This document shows, piece after piece, positions 11,647-23,294 of a stretch of DNA of 64,000 nt. The stretch lies in assembly GCF_918797505.1 (NCBI RefSeq), contig NC_092801.1, positions 39,176,517 to 39,240,516 of the forward strand, read 5' to 3'. The notes under the pieces are model-generated. The model was given only the letters and a program-made list of their open reading frames with translations. It was not told the origin of the DNA and ran no database searches. The stretch is from Bemisia tabaci (lineage: Eukaryota > Arthropoda > Insecta > Hemiptera > Aleyrodidae). Position 1 is the first letter of the stretch. Each line of letters starts with the position of its first letter. Position numbers and translations under genes: made by a program.

Positions 11647-13161
11647 TCAAGTTGAGCCTTTTTGAACAGCTTGCTCAAGCCGTCATTAGTTCCTTAACGG
11701 TGTAAATTTTTAATCAGAGATCAAATAACAAAGTACACATTCGTGCAGCAACTTTCAGCCGCACGAATCCGGCCCACAAAATTTGTGTCTCTGGAATATA
11801 ATGTCTCTGCTTACAGGGTACAATTATTTCGCAGATTTTTCCCCGCACCTGACCCATCACGATCATTTTCCACTTCCTTGCGCGAGGAGCGAACTGAAAC
11901 CTGAAACACGCGGCGCGTCTCATCCCCGAGAGAAATGAGCTGAAATATTGCCAGCTGAAGTCTTCCGAACGACTTCACGACCGCTCCTTGCGAAGTCTCG
12001 ATAACACTTACATATGTAAGAAGCGCCAGCTGAAAAATGATTCCAGTTGTTCGGCGAAAAGACGTCCATTAATCTAAAAACACCGGAGCCAGATCGTCGA
12101 ACGCCCCCCAAAACCACCCCTAATGCCCGCGGAGCTAAGCGGAGGGTTGGCAAGGGCGTCCTGGCGACGAAAGCAACACTCAAACTTGGAGCGACCGGGC
12201 TGTTATCTCAAATTGAAAAAAGTATAAAAAGTAAGAGATATTAAGAAAAGGAGAATAAAATTGTTCGGGTGGCTGTTCTCTCGGTCGGGGAACATCTGTG
12301 TCTTCCATTATTATTATGTCCTCATCGCTCGCCAGCCAGCGCGGGCGTCTTGGCGGGCGGTGAAATGAAGCAAGAAATATCAACCCTCCGTTAAAAAATC
12401 GACCACCGGAGCAACCCCTCCGCGCCGGAGTGACTTCATGAGTGAGCTAAGTACTTTGACAAATGACAATCGAACTTATTTTTAAATTTGTTATCTCGCG
12501 CGCGGGGCTTCTGCACCCCCTCCCTACCCCCTCACCCCTCCACCCCCACCCTCGGCATCGGCAGTGCGACGCTCTTTTTTTACTTTTTTATTTTATTTTA
12601 TTTTATCTGTTTCTCCCGTGTTCCGCAGTCACCCCTGGTCGCCAACGATTTTTCATCGCACCGCATCCGACGGTTTTTTTATTATTCTTTTTCGCGCGGC
12701 ACCATTTTTCTCGGTAAATTTCGAGAACGTATTCCGAAAATGACTTTTCATCGCTTTCCGTATGCATGGCTGTTTTATTACCCGGGCCAGAGAGGGGTGG
12801 CAGATTTTTCATTCGCGCCGGGGAGGTATGCAACCCCCGCTGCGGTAGATAAACTCCTCGTTACCCCGCGTGATTTACCGGCGACAAATTTGCGGGCTGT
12901 GAACGGCACTTACGTTTCACAAATTTTATGGGCGTTGGGGGTTGTTCGTTTCGAACTGACGGGCTGCTAGACGTGGTGCATGGTTGAATTGAATCGTTGG
13001 GTTTCTGGGGCAACCGAACTCTGAAGAAAAAAGTGCAGAAACGAAAAAAAAATTGATGGGGGCCAATATTTTGCCGGTATGATTTGAACGTTTTTTCGGC
13101 AAATGTCATTCGTCTATTTAAAAAGGACTGAGGTAAAAGTAAAATCGCGTAAAAATCTCAA

Positions 13162-13413
13162 CATTCCGGCCAAAGTATCACAAGCGCCACGCGACGTTTC
13201 AAAATTTCCGCCACCATTTTATTCTTTAACGGAAAAATTGTTGGGTGCATCTGTTTGAAAATTTTACTGAATTTTATCGGCAGCACGAGGAAAATTTGAT
13301 GAAATTTTCGTGGCTTCGTAGAACAATATCTCTGTAAAAAATCAATATGATGGCGAAAATTTTGAAACTTCATGCACATTGCGTCTGTGATACTTTGGCC
13401 GGAGGGTGACGAC
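13162..13413. mobile_element. Foldback family D, copy D1
   Basis: Terminal inverted repeats of the type CAAAGTATCACAAGCGCCA / TGTGATACTTTGGCCGGAG. About 250 bases. Confidence 0.75.
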
Positions 13414-13593
13414 AAACAAAAATTCTGAAAAACACAATGTTGCCAATTTTCTGGATCCACCAATGATTCAAAAACGAATCAAATTGAGATAGAAAAGCTG
13501 GGATGAGAAAGCGCCCAAAATCCAACCCTAGTACACACCACGACACCAAGCGGAGACGAAAGGCGTTGGTGGCGTTAGCGAGGCGTGACAGTG

Positions 13594-13885
13594 GTGTGGC
13601 GTGAATTGCGATATATCGATTGTTATGCCATTTAAAATTATGATAAAGAATCGATTATTAAGGTGTTCGCTGCGAACACCCTATTTATCGATCCTTTTCC
13701 AAAGGTTTAAATGGCATAACAATCGATGTATCGCAGTTCACGCCACGCCACTGAGGCGTGAATGTTCGATCACCGATAATTCCCCATTTAAAGCTACGGT
13801 AAAGAATCGATTGTTCAGGTGCTAAACCTGTTTATCGATATTTTTCCATAGGTTTAAATAGCAGCCACATCGATATATCGCAAAG
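13594..13885. mobile_element. Foldback element M, one palindrome plus a related second unit
   Basis: 13594-13750 is a palindrome (GTGAATTGCGATATATCGAT; ATCGATGTATCGCAGTTCAC). About 13780-13885 repeats the interior with ATCGATATATCGCAAAGC. The stem is rich in ATCGAT. Confidence 0.65.
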
Positions 13886-14597
13886 CACTGGTTGGTGGGA
13901 TTGCAAGGAGGCGTCGCGTCGGAACGCCGAAACGAATGATTAATGACAACAATTTTAATAACAAGCCTCACGTTACCCCCTTCCGCGAATACAAATGATA
14001 CGAGGGTAGGAAGGGCGGGGGTGCACGTGGCCAGAAATTAATACTATAATGAGGTGCGCAAAGCAAAGCCACTACGCCTATGTCTCGGACCGCCTTTAAT
14101 GAACTGCCCTCTGACTCCCTCCGCCTTAAGTCCTTTTGGCTCCTGTATCCCAGCAAGGGGGTGAGATTTTCCCCGCGCGTGTGTGTGTGTGTGTGAGGGT
14201 GTGTGAGTGTATACGGCCGCAAAAACTGGACCGCGGTTTTCTTGAGCAATATTGGACGAGGCGGAATTTTGGGGTTTCGAACCACAATCCGGTAATTAGA
14301 GGATGGTGGTTTGGTGTTGGTTCGTTTGCCTCGCTTGTCCCCTGGGCACCCCCTTAATGCTCGTAGACCACTCAATGTATTAGCTTTTTCGACCAACCTT
14401 CCCCTCCCCCACCCCCAGAAATGTGGTCTCGTATGTTTCTACTGAAATATGTTATCTCCAGTCTTGATCGTTAGAATTTTTTCTAATGACGAACATTATT
14501 TTTAGTTACATTTTTCTAATGCGCTGAAAGTTTCTACATTACAATTGCACCTAAGAAAAGAGAGAAAAGGTAATGAAAGCCAAATTTTCCATCTTAC

Positions 14598-14657
14598 CTT
14601 TCCAAGTGTTTTACTAAGTCTTCGTATGCCACTCGACAGTTCTCCCATAGGCCAGAT
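14598..14657 (-). CDS. dac: dachshund 60-base exon (SGLWENCRVAYEDL segment)
   Basis: This exon is too short for ORF-length filters and was found by reading the minus strand. A long T-run ending TAG is the acceptor, and GAAAG|GTAAGATG is the donor. The first base completes AG+A (Arg) from the 20947 exon; nineteen codons then read SGLWENCRVAYEDLVKHLE, and the exon ends AG, so the next exon again starts with the last base of an Arg codon. ALAR-SG(I/L)WENCR.AYED.VKHLER is, from memory, a conserved insect Dachshund segment after the linker. Splice sites, phase and sequence all agree, so this is a confident call although no alignment was run. The next downstream exon was not found between 1 and 14597. 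Confidence 0.9.
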
Positions 14658-15080
14658 CTAAAAAAAAAAAACCACACACTGATTTAAAAGGAAGTTTGTA
14701 TGATATATTAAGTTTCGCTCTACATGAAAAACACAAGCTCGATTATAATATCAATTACGAGGGCTTCAATGGAGAAATGGAGCTAGCATTAAATTGGCTA
14801 GGTCAAGATTAGCATAATTTACAGCTAGTTTGCAAACAACAGAGGTCCCATATCCTTGAGTAGACAATAATACACAAAAATAGCCCGAACAGTTCAACTA
14901 AAAACCACAAGAAAACGGGTTACCAAGGCCAAAAATAACCACAGACACAAAGCTTGGGCCGTTTCGGGGTGGTTTAAAGCCCCTCCTGACCAAAAACAAA
15001 AATATACGAAAAAAGTATGTATACCTACAAAACAATTTTTATATTTATAATTTTTTATATATTCTTGATTCTTAGTCGAG

Positions 15081-15494
15081 CACTGAAAAAAAATTCTCGG
15101 TGTTTTTACTGAGGTCCGTTGGTACCTTTACCATTTCACTTTTTTTACTAATTATTGGTAATTTTACCAAGAGAGACTGGTAAGCTTACCTAAAAACCGG
15201 TATTTTTACTGTTTTTTTCAGGTAAGAATACCACTTTTATTGGTAATCAATTCCGGTAACTTTGCCGTTTAAATCTCGGTAATTATACCACAGTCGATAA
15301 AAAATATTGGCGTTTTTACCAAGGTCTTGTAAAATTACCGAGAAAGTTCAATAATTTTACCGAGATTTCTCGGTAAAATTACCAATTCCATAAATGGTAA
15401 TTTTACTAAGAAAAAATTGGGATCAAATAGAACCCTGAATTCTTGTAATTTTACCCTTTTCTTAGTAAATACACCGAGATATTTTTTTCACTGA
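15081..15494. mobile_element. MITE family B, copy B2
   Basis: Same orientation as B1, from CACTGAAAAAAAATTC to TTTTTTTCACTG. AG precedes the first CACTG and AG follows the last, consistent with a 2-base duplication. Confidence 0.8.
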
Positions 15495-15609
15495 GGAGGG
15501 GGTAGAAACCACCCTAGTGATACGTTCCTTGCTTTGTGTTTATTGTTTTTGGTTACCCCTTTCCCTGTGTTTTTTAGTTCCTTGAGTAGGTAACCATTGA
15601 TCCATAAAT

Positions 15610-15864
15610 CGTCACCTTCCGGACAAAGTATTACAAGGGCCATGCGACGTTTGACAATTTCCGCCACCATTTAATTTTTTTACAGAGAAATTGTTCAACG
15701 AGGCTGTCCGAGAATTTCACTAAATTTTTTGTGTGCTGCCGTGGACATTCAGTGATATTTTCAAATAGATTCAACCAACAATCTCAATGTAAAAAAATAA
15801 TATGGCGGTGAAAATTTTGAAACTTCGCATTTGGCGCTTTTGATATTTCGGCCTAAAGGTGACG
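15610..15864. mobile_element. Foldback family D, copy D2
   Basis: CGTCACCTTCCGGACAAAG to CGGCCTAAAGGTGACG, 255 bases; the right arm is more mutated. It lies between B2 and B3. Confidence 0.75.
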
Positions 15865-15956
15865 AAATGATGTTTTTTAGCCTACCTCAAAAATTGCAGG
15901 TGGAATAGCAACTTACAGAACATCTGCACTTCCTTCGTGTCACTTTTACCTCCTCA

Positions 15957-16368
15957 CAGCAAAAAAAATCTCGGTGTATTTACTAAGAAAAGGGTAAAAT
16001 TACCAAGAATTCAGGGTTCTATTTGATCCCAGTTTTTTCTTGGTAAAATTACCATTTATGGGATTGGTAATTTTACCAAGAATCACGGTAAAATTATTGA
16101 ACTTTCTCGGTAATTTTACTGGACCTTGGTAAAAACGCCAATATTTTTTATTGACTGTGGTAGAATTACCGAGATAAAATGGCAAAGTTACCGGGAATTT
16201 ATTACCAATAAAAGTTGTATTCTTACCTGGAAAAAACAGTAAAAATACCGGTTTATAGGTAAGCTTACCAATCTGTCTTGGTAAAATTACCAATAATTGG
16301 TAATAAAAAGTGAGATGGTAAAGGTACCCACGGACCTTGGTAAAAACGCCGAGAATTTTTTTTCAGTG
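15957..16368. mobile_element. MITE family B, copy B3 (inverted, left tip lost)
   Basis: Reads AAAAATCTCGGTGTATTTAC at the left and GAGAATTTTTTTTCAGTG at the right, opposite to B1 and B2. The first CACTG is missing. Confidence 0.78.
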
Positions 16369-16960
16369 CTATAAAGTTTCAAGCCGCAGAAAACGCCGAT
16401 GTTCGAGCCCGGTGGATGGTAAATCATTTTTCGGCAAGGAACTTGGTTGCGTCTGGGTGTTGAGCAGAAAGTTTCCCGACTCCGTATAGTAGGGACCGGA
16501 CTTTAAGTCGAAGGGAACCGGGACGGGAATTCGTAGAAGCAAGAGTTTAAAGGGGCTTATCAAAGGCGAGGGGCCTAATGCAAGGCGAAAGACGCAAATG
16601 ACGATGGGCTCGAAAGAAAATGGACTCCGACTTGTAATTTGCACTTTCGAGTGAATGACTGGGTTATTAATTCTGAAAGGTTAAAATAAAGCTTAGGTTT
16701 CAATTATTGGATTGTAGAGACAAAAGGCTAGAGCGTGGCTTCTTTGAGTAATTAGATTATGAAGTCAAACGTCTCGCGAAACCTTAGCAAACCCCCCTCC
16801 CCCTCCACTCGACTATTCTTAGTGCCCCTTCTTCGACCGAGAGGAGTGCTTTTGGTCAGCGGCGGTGACGTGGTGTCAAACGCAGCATAAATTGACGATG
16901 AATCATCTTGGTTACATACTGCCTGGCTACTTAAAACACTGCATGAACCTTTCGATGCTA

Positions 16961-17204
16961 AAAATCTATTCTGTTGAGATACGAACTTTGTCGAGATATA
17001 CGGAAACAAATGAAATTGCTGATTTAACAATTTTGTAGTTAAAAAAAGTGTTCGATATGTTTCAACGTAGATTTTACAATAAAAAATGCTAATTTCACCA
17101 CGATTAGCTGTCAACTATTATAAAATGTACATTTGAACCATGCCGGATATATTTTATCACAATTTACTTGCTAAATCAGCAATCCATTTTTTCCGGTGTC
17201 TCGC
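16961..17204. mobile_element. Foldback family G, copy G1
   Basis: AATTGCTGATTTAACAATTT on the left, GCTAAATCAGCAATCCATTT on the right, with TTTCAACGTAGATTTTACAA inside. Confidence 0.6.
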
Positions 17205-17244
17205 AAATTTATAATACTTAAATTTTCGTTGCATTTTGATAAAA

Positions 17245-17473
17245 TACTGAAAAAAATTCTCTTGGATCGCTTAGCGAGTCCAGACTCTTAAAAATTTTAC
17301 AAGAAAAATTACTCTTGATTCAATCGGATTTTTGCTTAAATCATAGGGAAATCCGCTTAAATTAAGAGGATTGGCTCTCGATTCAAGGAAAAATCCGATT
17401 GAATCAAGAGTATTTCTTCTTGTAAAATTTTTTATGAGTCTCGACTCTGGTTTCAAGAGACGTTTTTCCAGCG
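17245..17473. mobile_element. MITE family C, copy C2
   Basis: Foldback of the GAGTCCAGACTCTTAAAAAT type with diverged tips (TACTGAAAAAAAT; TTTTTCCAGCG). Confidence 0.75.
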
Positions 17474-17746
17474 CTCAATTCACTTTGTAAAATTTTCAGG
17501 GAAACATATTTTGCAAAGCGGTTAGGGGACGTACTTTGTAAGAAAAATGATAAAAAAATAATGATTGCACCACAATCGAAATACGTTTTTGTGAAAGTTA
17601 GCGGCGGCTCATTAATGTGTAATTTTTAACTTTTCTTTTTTATTTTTTCGGCGGTTGAAAACGGGAATGTTAACCCCGAAACGTCCCGTACAAATTATTT
17701 TTATTTACAGCTTGTATCCCGCGTTTTTCTTACTTCATTCAAACAT

Positions 17747-17943
17747 TGGGAAAAAAACACATAGGATCTACAGTCCAGACTCTTGAAAACATTGACAAGA
17801 AAAAGGACTCTTGATTCAATCAGATTTAAGCTTAAATCAAAAGGAAATTCGCTCAAATTAAGAGGTTTGGTTCTTGATTTAAGCTTAAATCTGACTGAAT
17901 CAAGAGTCTGGACTCTAGATCCAATGTGGTTTTTTTTTCAGTG
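17747..17943. mobile_element. MITE family C, copy C3 (internal deletion)
   Basis: It matches C1 closely, including TTTAAGCTTAAATCAAAAGG, but the right arm lacks about 30 bases between GAATCAAGAGT and CTGGACTCTAG. Confidence 0.75.
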
Positions 17944-18354
17944 AAGTTTACCTATGCACATATTCTTGCTTCTGGCCACTGGACGTCTCCTACACGAGTC
18001 GATGGATCCAAATTTCCGAGGAATTGGCGTCATTGTGCGCCCGGGTGAGTTATTTGCAAATCAATAGGGAGAAGCTACAGTTAATGCTCGGCCGAAAGTT
18101 CGGGAGTGGGTGGAGTGATTTTAAACTGAGGAAGTCTTATAAGACGCCTTAATCCGTCTTCAACTGATTAATATTTGCCGGTGTCGGAGCCCTGTCTCAA
18201 CAATGGCTCCAACTACCCTTTTTGCCCACCCTCTTGTCTCGTGATTTCAAAGTTTCCCCGACCGACCACAACTATACGCCCTTACTTATGACTCCGCGAA
18301 ACTCTTTCAGGGACCAGTCTTGATTCTCCTCGGTTATGATTGCAGAGCTTTATT

Positions 18355-18606
18355 CTGCCGTGCTAAGGAAGAACGCCGTATGAACATTCGAGAGTTGCCA
18401 AATTTCCCTTGATGAAGCATGTGATTTGACGGCATTCATGCATATTTTGCCTTGGAAGCGTCAGATATTTTAGATTAATAGCGTACAAAATTGTCTGAAA
18501 ATTTTGGAGAAAGCTATACGCTATTTTCCCAGTATATTCGGGTTTTATCGAAAGAAACTTGGCAATGTCTAAAGGCTCATACGGCGTTCTTCCTTAGCGA
18601 TCAGGG
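18355..18606. mobile_element. MITE family A, copy A3
   Basis: The left end CTGCCGTGCTAAGGAAGAAC is intact. The right end CGTTCTTCCTTAGCGATCAG is mutated in the last ten bases. About 252 bases. Confidence 0.8.
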
Positions 18607-18989
18607 TAGAATGATAGAGAAAATGTTCAAACAAACCTTATTTTGATTAACTAAGTAAAATATCTATCATTTATTCTGATCTTCTTCAAAGGGGGAAACA
18701 ATGATAATTACTGTATTTTGGAAAGTTTAGCTTTATTTTTTTTTTCCAGAAGTAAACTTTTTGAGGGTACTTTAAAAAAAAAAACTGAGATACAAGTCAC
18801 TTTCCCTCTTTTTTTAAATTTTTCAGTTTGCTCATCATTTGTTTTTACCTTGAAATGGTGATAGGCTTATTAAGGAGAAAATGGAAAATGAATGCGATCT
18901 GATTCGTTGAGTATTTATTCACAACTATATTGTTTCCGAAAAGCCATCTATTCTTTGTACACTATCATGTTATCGGCAATATTGTTTCT

Positions 18990-19310
18990 CACTCGCTCGG
19001 ACCGGTTCGCCTTCAATTTCTCGATAGGCAATGTCAGTGACTTAGGAGTAGTAATAGTTGCTCGCAGCATTTCAGCCACGTTCACTCGGTTTCTTCATAG
19101 TTGCAAGGACTTAACACTTTAGTCCCATTGTTTCTAACTTATTCCGACCAATTCGCCTTCAATATCAATGTGAGTGACTTAGAATTAGCAATAGTTGCTC
19201 GCAGCAATTCGGCTACGTTCACTTGAGGTTTGTTCATAGTTGCAAGAACTTAACACTTCACTCACATTGTTTCTAACTTATTCCGTCCAATTCGTCTTCA
19301 ATATATCGAT
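18990..19310. repeat. Two-unit tandem repeat, period about 137 bases
   Basis: ATAGTTGCTCGCAGCA occurs at about 19054 and 19191. Each unit continues TTCATAGTTGCAAG.ACTTAACACTT and TTCTAACTTATTCCG. Confidence 0.7.
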
Positions 19311-20065
19311 GGAAAATGCGATCGGGTTCCAAGCAGAAATCTCCTGATTTTACACAGCACATTTCACATTACCATCTGCAGTACAGGTTGAGGTTGTGTA
19401 ACTTCTAGCTAATTTGAAAAAATTGAAAACCGTCTCAACAAATAGGCCCCATGGTGACGTCATACCTGTAATTTCGATTAAAGCTAAGCCAAGGAACCGA
19501 TGGCACGAAATTGAATCAATAGGGGATGAAAGAAATCAAAATGAAAACAGAAAGTTGCAAGCCGCCGGCGGGAGAAATAATCCGGAAGACGGCTGTGAGG
19601 AGGCGATCAAGGTTGCCAGATTTTGAACTTAAATTTGGATATTTTACACGGGCTCGAATGGGGGAAGTGCTGATTTTCGAGCACCATCTGGCAACATCAA
19701 AGGCGACGGCAGAATCTTAATCAGAACGTGGAGATCTTTGTCGGGATACTTAATAAACATGGCAGATTAAGCTCTAATGAAAACAAGACATTCTTTTGAT
19801 ATTTCTTGCTGCGCTTTTTTATTGCGTTTATTATAATTATTGAGATTTTTTTCCCTCGACCGAGGAGGGTCGGGGGCGAGAGAGTGGGAGGGAGCGAAGT
19901 GTAAGTTAGAATTAATAAAGTATTTGATTAAAGAAAGTAAACTTTATCAAAATGTCCCTTCCTGATTTTAATTTCCTTCCGATTCGAAATATTTTACTCC
20001 GCGCCCTCGCTACCGTATGCCTTGCTGTGTTGACCCAAGTTGTTCGAAAAATGCACGGACCTTCG

Positions 20066-20360
20066 GGACAGGGTTGCAATTTTTCATGAAAAAGGAAATC
20101 TTGATATCTCATGAGAAATATTTCATGAAATTTCAGAAAAATATCGGGTCATATTTTTCGAAATTAAATGCAAAATTAAATGAAGGGCGACTGGGTTCTT
20201 GCTTTTTGGTGTTTTTTAGTGCGTGTTGCACACCCAGCTACTGAAATTAGGTTTCATATTGTTCATATTTTTCACACACTCCCGAAATTTCATGATATAT
20301 TTCACGGAAATTTTCAACAATTCATATTTTTCATTTCACCTGTGCAACCCTGCCCTGTCC
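20066..20360. mobile_element. Inverted-repeat element U with ATGAAATTTCAT-rich arms
   Basis: GGACAGGGTTGCAATTTTTC and GTGCAACCCTGCCCTGTCC at the ends. The interior repeats ATGAAATTTCA motifs, also abundant at 1590-1740 and 2340-2580. Confidence 0.65.
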
Positions 20361-20946
20361 ATACAACTTAGAATCTCTCTCTTTCAGTTGAAGTTTTATT
20401 TCATTCATTTATTAATAATATTTTCAGATCATCATCGATTTCTGTCGGCTTTTAATCTTTGGAATACAAAATTTGCAAGCTTCATAAAACGGAGCTTGAA
20501 ATTCGTTATTTCCTATTTTTCGTCTTTTTTTCTTACAATAATTTGGGAAGCAGAACCAAACGCTGTGTCAAAGAACTACTTAGGTTAATCCCTTCGTTAT
20601 TTTAGCACAGTATTCAGGTATACACTATTTCGGTCTTCCACACAGGAAAAAGTTCTATTTTGATCGAAAGAAACTTACATTGAATGTACCTTGCAAACAG
20701 AATATCTTATAAACACATAGAATTTCCTTTCAAAGCAATACGACTCTCTTCTATTTTTTTTTTCAAGCAAATGAAATTATTTTTCAAGCGAAGTTGATCC
20801 TTTTGCGGTAACTAGTCCAGGAAATCCTTTTCATTCAGATAGAACTATTTCATAGAGTCAATTGATTTTTTTTTTTTTTTTTTTTTAAGTGCATTTAATG
20901 AACACAATTAATCGAATAAGAGGAGGAAAGATAAGTTGAGATTTAC

Positions 20947-21154
20947 CTGGCGAGAGCTTCCATTCCGGGAATTCCTTGAGCTTTCATGATTGCACTGTCT
21001 GGTCTGGGGAGTCCAGGGTGATGCGACAGCCCAGGGGGTAGGATGGCCGTGTGTGCGGGATGGTTCATTGGTAAGAATTGCATATGGTTTAGGTGCGTTG
21101 GTGGTTGATTGTAACCATTCGCTAAAAGTGGAGATTTTTCTAGTCTAGGTGCAT
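20947..21154 (-). CDS. dac: dachshund internal exon, Pro/His-rich linker
   Basis: This 208-base minus-strand exon is bordered by a strong acceptor (TTTTTTACAG) and the donor CCAG|GTAAAT. Its first two bases complete the codon opened by the 59033 exon, giving Asp, and translation continues APRLEKSPLLANGYNQPP, THLNHMQFLPMNHPAH, ILPPGLSHHPGLPRPDSAI and MKAQGIPGMEALA. The sequence fits the low-complexity linker of insect Dachshund between the N-terminal DNA-binding fold and the conserved WENCR segment. It ends two bases into the following Arg codon, exactly as the 14657 exon requires. No catalytic residues are expected; the role is that of a disordered connector in a nuclear transcription cofactor. 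In-frame stops lie just outside both splice sites, as expected for an internal exon. Confidence 0.9.
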
Positions 21155-21588
21155 CTGTAAAAAACAAAAATAAATGATACATCAGAACAAGGGTGAGAAA
21201 AAAATGTTAAAAAATGTGCTCTCTGTGATTCATTTCTCCCACCGTGCACATACTGCCCTCTTCCGTGTAGTAGTATAGTAGCACGGCAGTGGGTTCGGCC
21301 TGGGAGAGTGTGAGCCCGCAAATGACGGACAAAGAAATCAGCACGCAATAAAAAACAATGCGATTACTAAATCAGGCCCGGATCGGCTTCGGCGGGATCA
21401 TTAGGCGCCCGGCAAATTGCGAACCGTGGGGAACTGGGGGCCCGGTGAGCTCTGGTCGTCCGTCGCGGCGTTCGGACTTCGCGAATGAAGATTTCCCATT
21501 TAAATAAATATTCGACAAGGACAAGAGCTCCATGCGTCTGCCCCGGCGCACAGCGGATCGAGTCGAGAGGAGAGTCCGGACATAATCT

Positions 21589-21842
21589 CGTCACCTTCCA
21601 GGCAAAGTATCACAAGCGCCATGCGACGTTTAAAAATTTCCGCCGCCATTTTATTTCTTTACTGAGAAATTGTGGGTTGAATCTCTTTGGAAATTTCACT
21701 AAATTTTATCGGCGGCACAAAGAAAATTCAGCGAAATTTTCGGACAGCTTCGTTGAACAATTTCTTTGTGAAAAAATAAAATGGCGGCGGAAATTTTTAA
21801 ACGTCGCATGGCGCTTGTGATACTTTGCCTGAAAGGTGACGA
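21589..21842. mobile_element. Foldback family D, copy D3
   Basis: Best-preserved copy: CGTCACCTTCCAGGCAAAG to CTTTGCCTGAAAGGTGACG, with arms complementary over about 70 bases (…GCCATGCGACGTTTAAAAAT…). Confidence 0.8.
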
Positions 21843-21844
21843 TT

Positions 21845-22041
21845 TGGAAACTTTAAAAGCTTATAACTCCGTTTATACAAAATTTTCAGGATCTGAAAGT
21901 GGTTCCATGGGTTTCCTCGTAAAATTTCCTTCTTGAAACATCCCTTGAAATTGAAAATGTGACGAAATAAACATCAAAATTTGCAGTTTTAGTCAAAAAT
22001 TTCATGTCCGACTTCTCCTATTGACTCGATCCACTGTGCGG
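21845..22041. repeat. Dispersed repeat X, copy X2
   Basis: AAAGCTTATAACTCCGTTTA to TATTGACTCGATCCACTGTG. Same order as X1; it starts at the D3 border. Confidence 0.6.
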
Positions 22042-22189
22042 CACAGCGACTCCGGCCCATGTTGGCGGAATAATAACGCGAGCGTGTCTCGAAAACCGGG
22101 GGGGGGGGGGGGTGCTCCCCGCGGTGAGGACCTCGGCGAGTGACTACCGTCTCCTGGAGTCTACCATTCCGGCACCCTTGCCGTTTTTC

Positions 22190-22675
22190 TTTCGATCGTC
22201 GAAGAAGGAAAAACGAATTCAGTCGGTTTACTATTGGAATATAGATAGACAAAGCGATGGATAAAGAGGACATGAGAAAAATTGAGTGATCCTATAGGTT
22301 GAAATTCGTGGTTCCTACAGACTAAGGGAGCAAATGATGGACTAACAATAGATTCTCTCGTGGATTGCCGTTAGTTAGTATATTACCATTAGTCCTGTCC
22401 ATTGTAACCACCTACTTCCACCAATAGGATCCTTCCATATCCCTCTTGTCTTCTTTGTCTACAGCTTTGTCTATAAATTTCAATATTCAGCCTACAGGAG
22501 GCCATGAAACGCCTAGAAACAGTGATTCTTGATCTTGACATTTAGGTCTTGACATTTAATCGTCGAAGAAGGAAAAACGAATTCAGTCGGTTTACTATTG
22601 ACATATAGATAGACAAAGCGAGAGATAAAGAGGATATGAGAAAAATGGAGTGATCCATCGCTTGAAACGGGGTTG
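22190..22675. mobile_element. Foldback family F, copy F2, with duplicated left end
   Basis: A full copy spans about 22236-22498. About 90 bases including its upstream flank (TCGTCGAAGAAGGAAAAACG) occur at 22196 and again at about 22560-22655, so a local duplication copied flank plus left end. Confidence 0.65.
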
Positions 22676-23294
22676 CAATTTGCGTTTTACATATCGAACT
22701 GAAAAATTCATGCCAGCAATGCAGGATAGTAAAATTATGCAGCTCTGAATAGATAGCAATTTAAAGGACGTGGGCAGGCCCGCCACATCCCATCTCGGGC
22801 CCTGGTACCAGTTTTAAGGTCCGGGCCCCAAGCACGAAGGGGGGGGGGGGGGGGTCCGAGGGGCATCCCCGCGAACTTTTAGAATTTATACGATTAATTC
22901 GACGCATTTTGAAGCTTCCGTAAAGAATTTTTCCATCAATTTCTGCGGAATAATTATGGTTTTTTTTTTTTTTTTTTTTTTAATACTTTCAGCACAATAT
23001 ACTTGCGAAATGTTGCATTCAAAACATCTGGAAAATTTTTATTTATTTTTTTTTTTTTTGGGTGGGGGGCATATGATACTATTTTCAGTTCTAAGAGGGC
23101 CAGAGCCCCCTGGACTCCCCCTTCGTTTGTCTATGGCAAGGGAGTTGAGCCATGAGCCATTGAAGTCGAGGATGTCCAAACTGGAGACTCTTAGCATCTG
23201 ACGACGGAAGAATATGAAACGCAGTTACTAAAAATATCCCTCTGTACTGAAAATCTTGAAAAAAGGTAGACATTTTCCTAGAAGTATGCTTCTT

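Larger units (their letters stand above)
1..14597 (-). other. dac: dac intron downstream of the WENCR exon (partial)
   Basis: It starts at the GTAAG donor at 14597 and leaves the window. I looked for the coiled-coil and LREERG-type coding expected further on and found none. Between the repeat copies listed separately, 1-880, 3450-4190, 4360-5950, 6590-7020, 9375-10340 and 11650-13160 hold only unremarkable sequence, homopolymer runs and GC-rich islands (about 600-660, 2098-2135, 12500-12560). Confidence 0.6.
14658..20946 (-). other. dac: dac intron between linker exon and WENCR exon
   Basis: This 6.3-kb intron has donor GTAAAT at 20946 and a T-rich acceptor at 14658. It contains copies B2, D2, B3, G1, C2, C3, A3 and U and a two-unit tandem repeat near 19.0-19.3 kb. 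No other exon was recognised. Confidence 0.75.

Noticed and set aside
12488..12970. Plus-strand open frame of 160 codons
   Set aside because: Begins in a C-rich and T-rich low-complexity tract and shows no conserved motif or splice context.
14658..14700. Minus-strand T-run read as a poly-A tail of a retroposed copy
   Set aside because: It is the pyrimidine tract of the acceptor for the 60-base dac exon.
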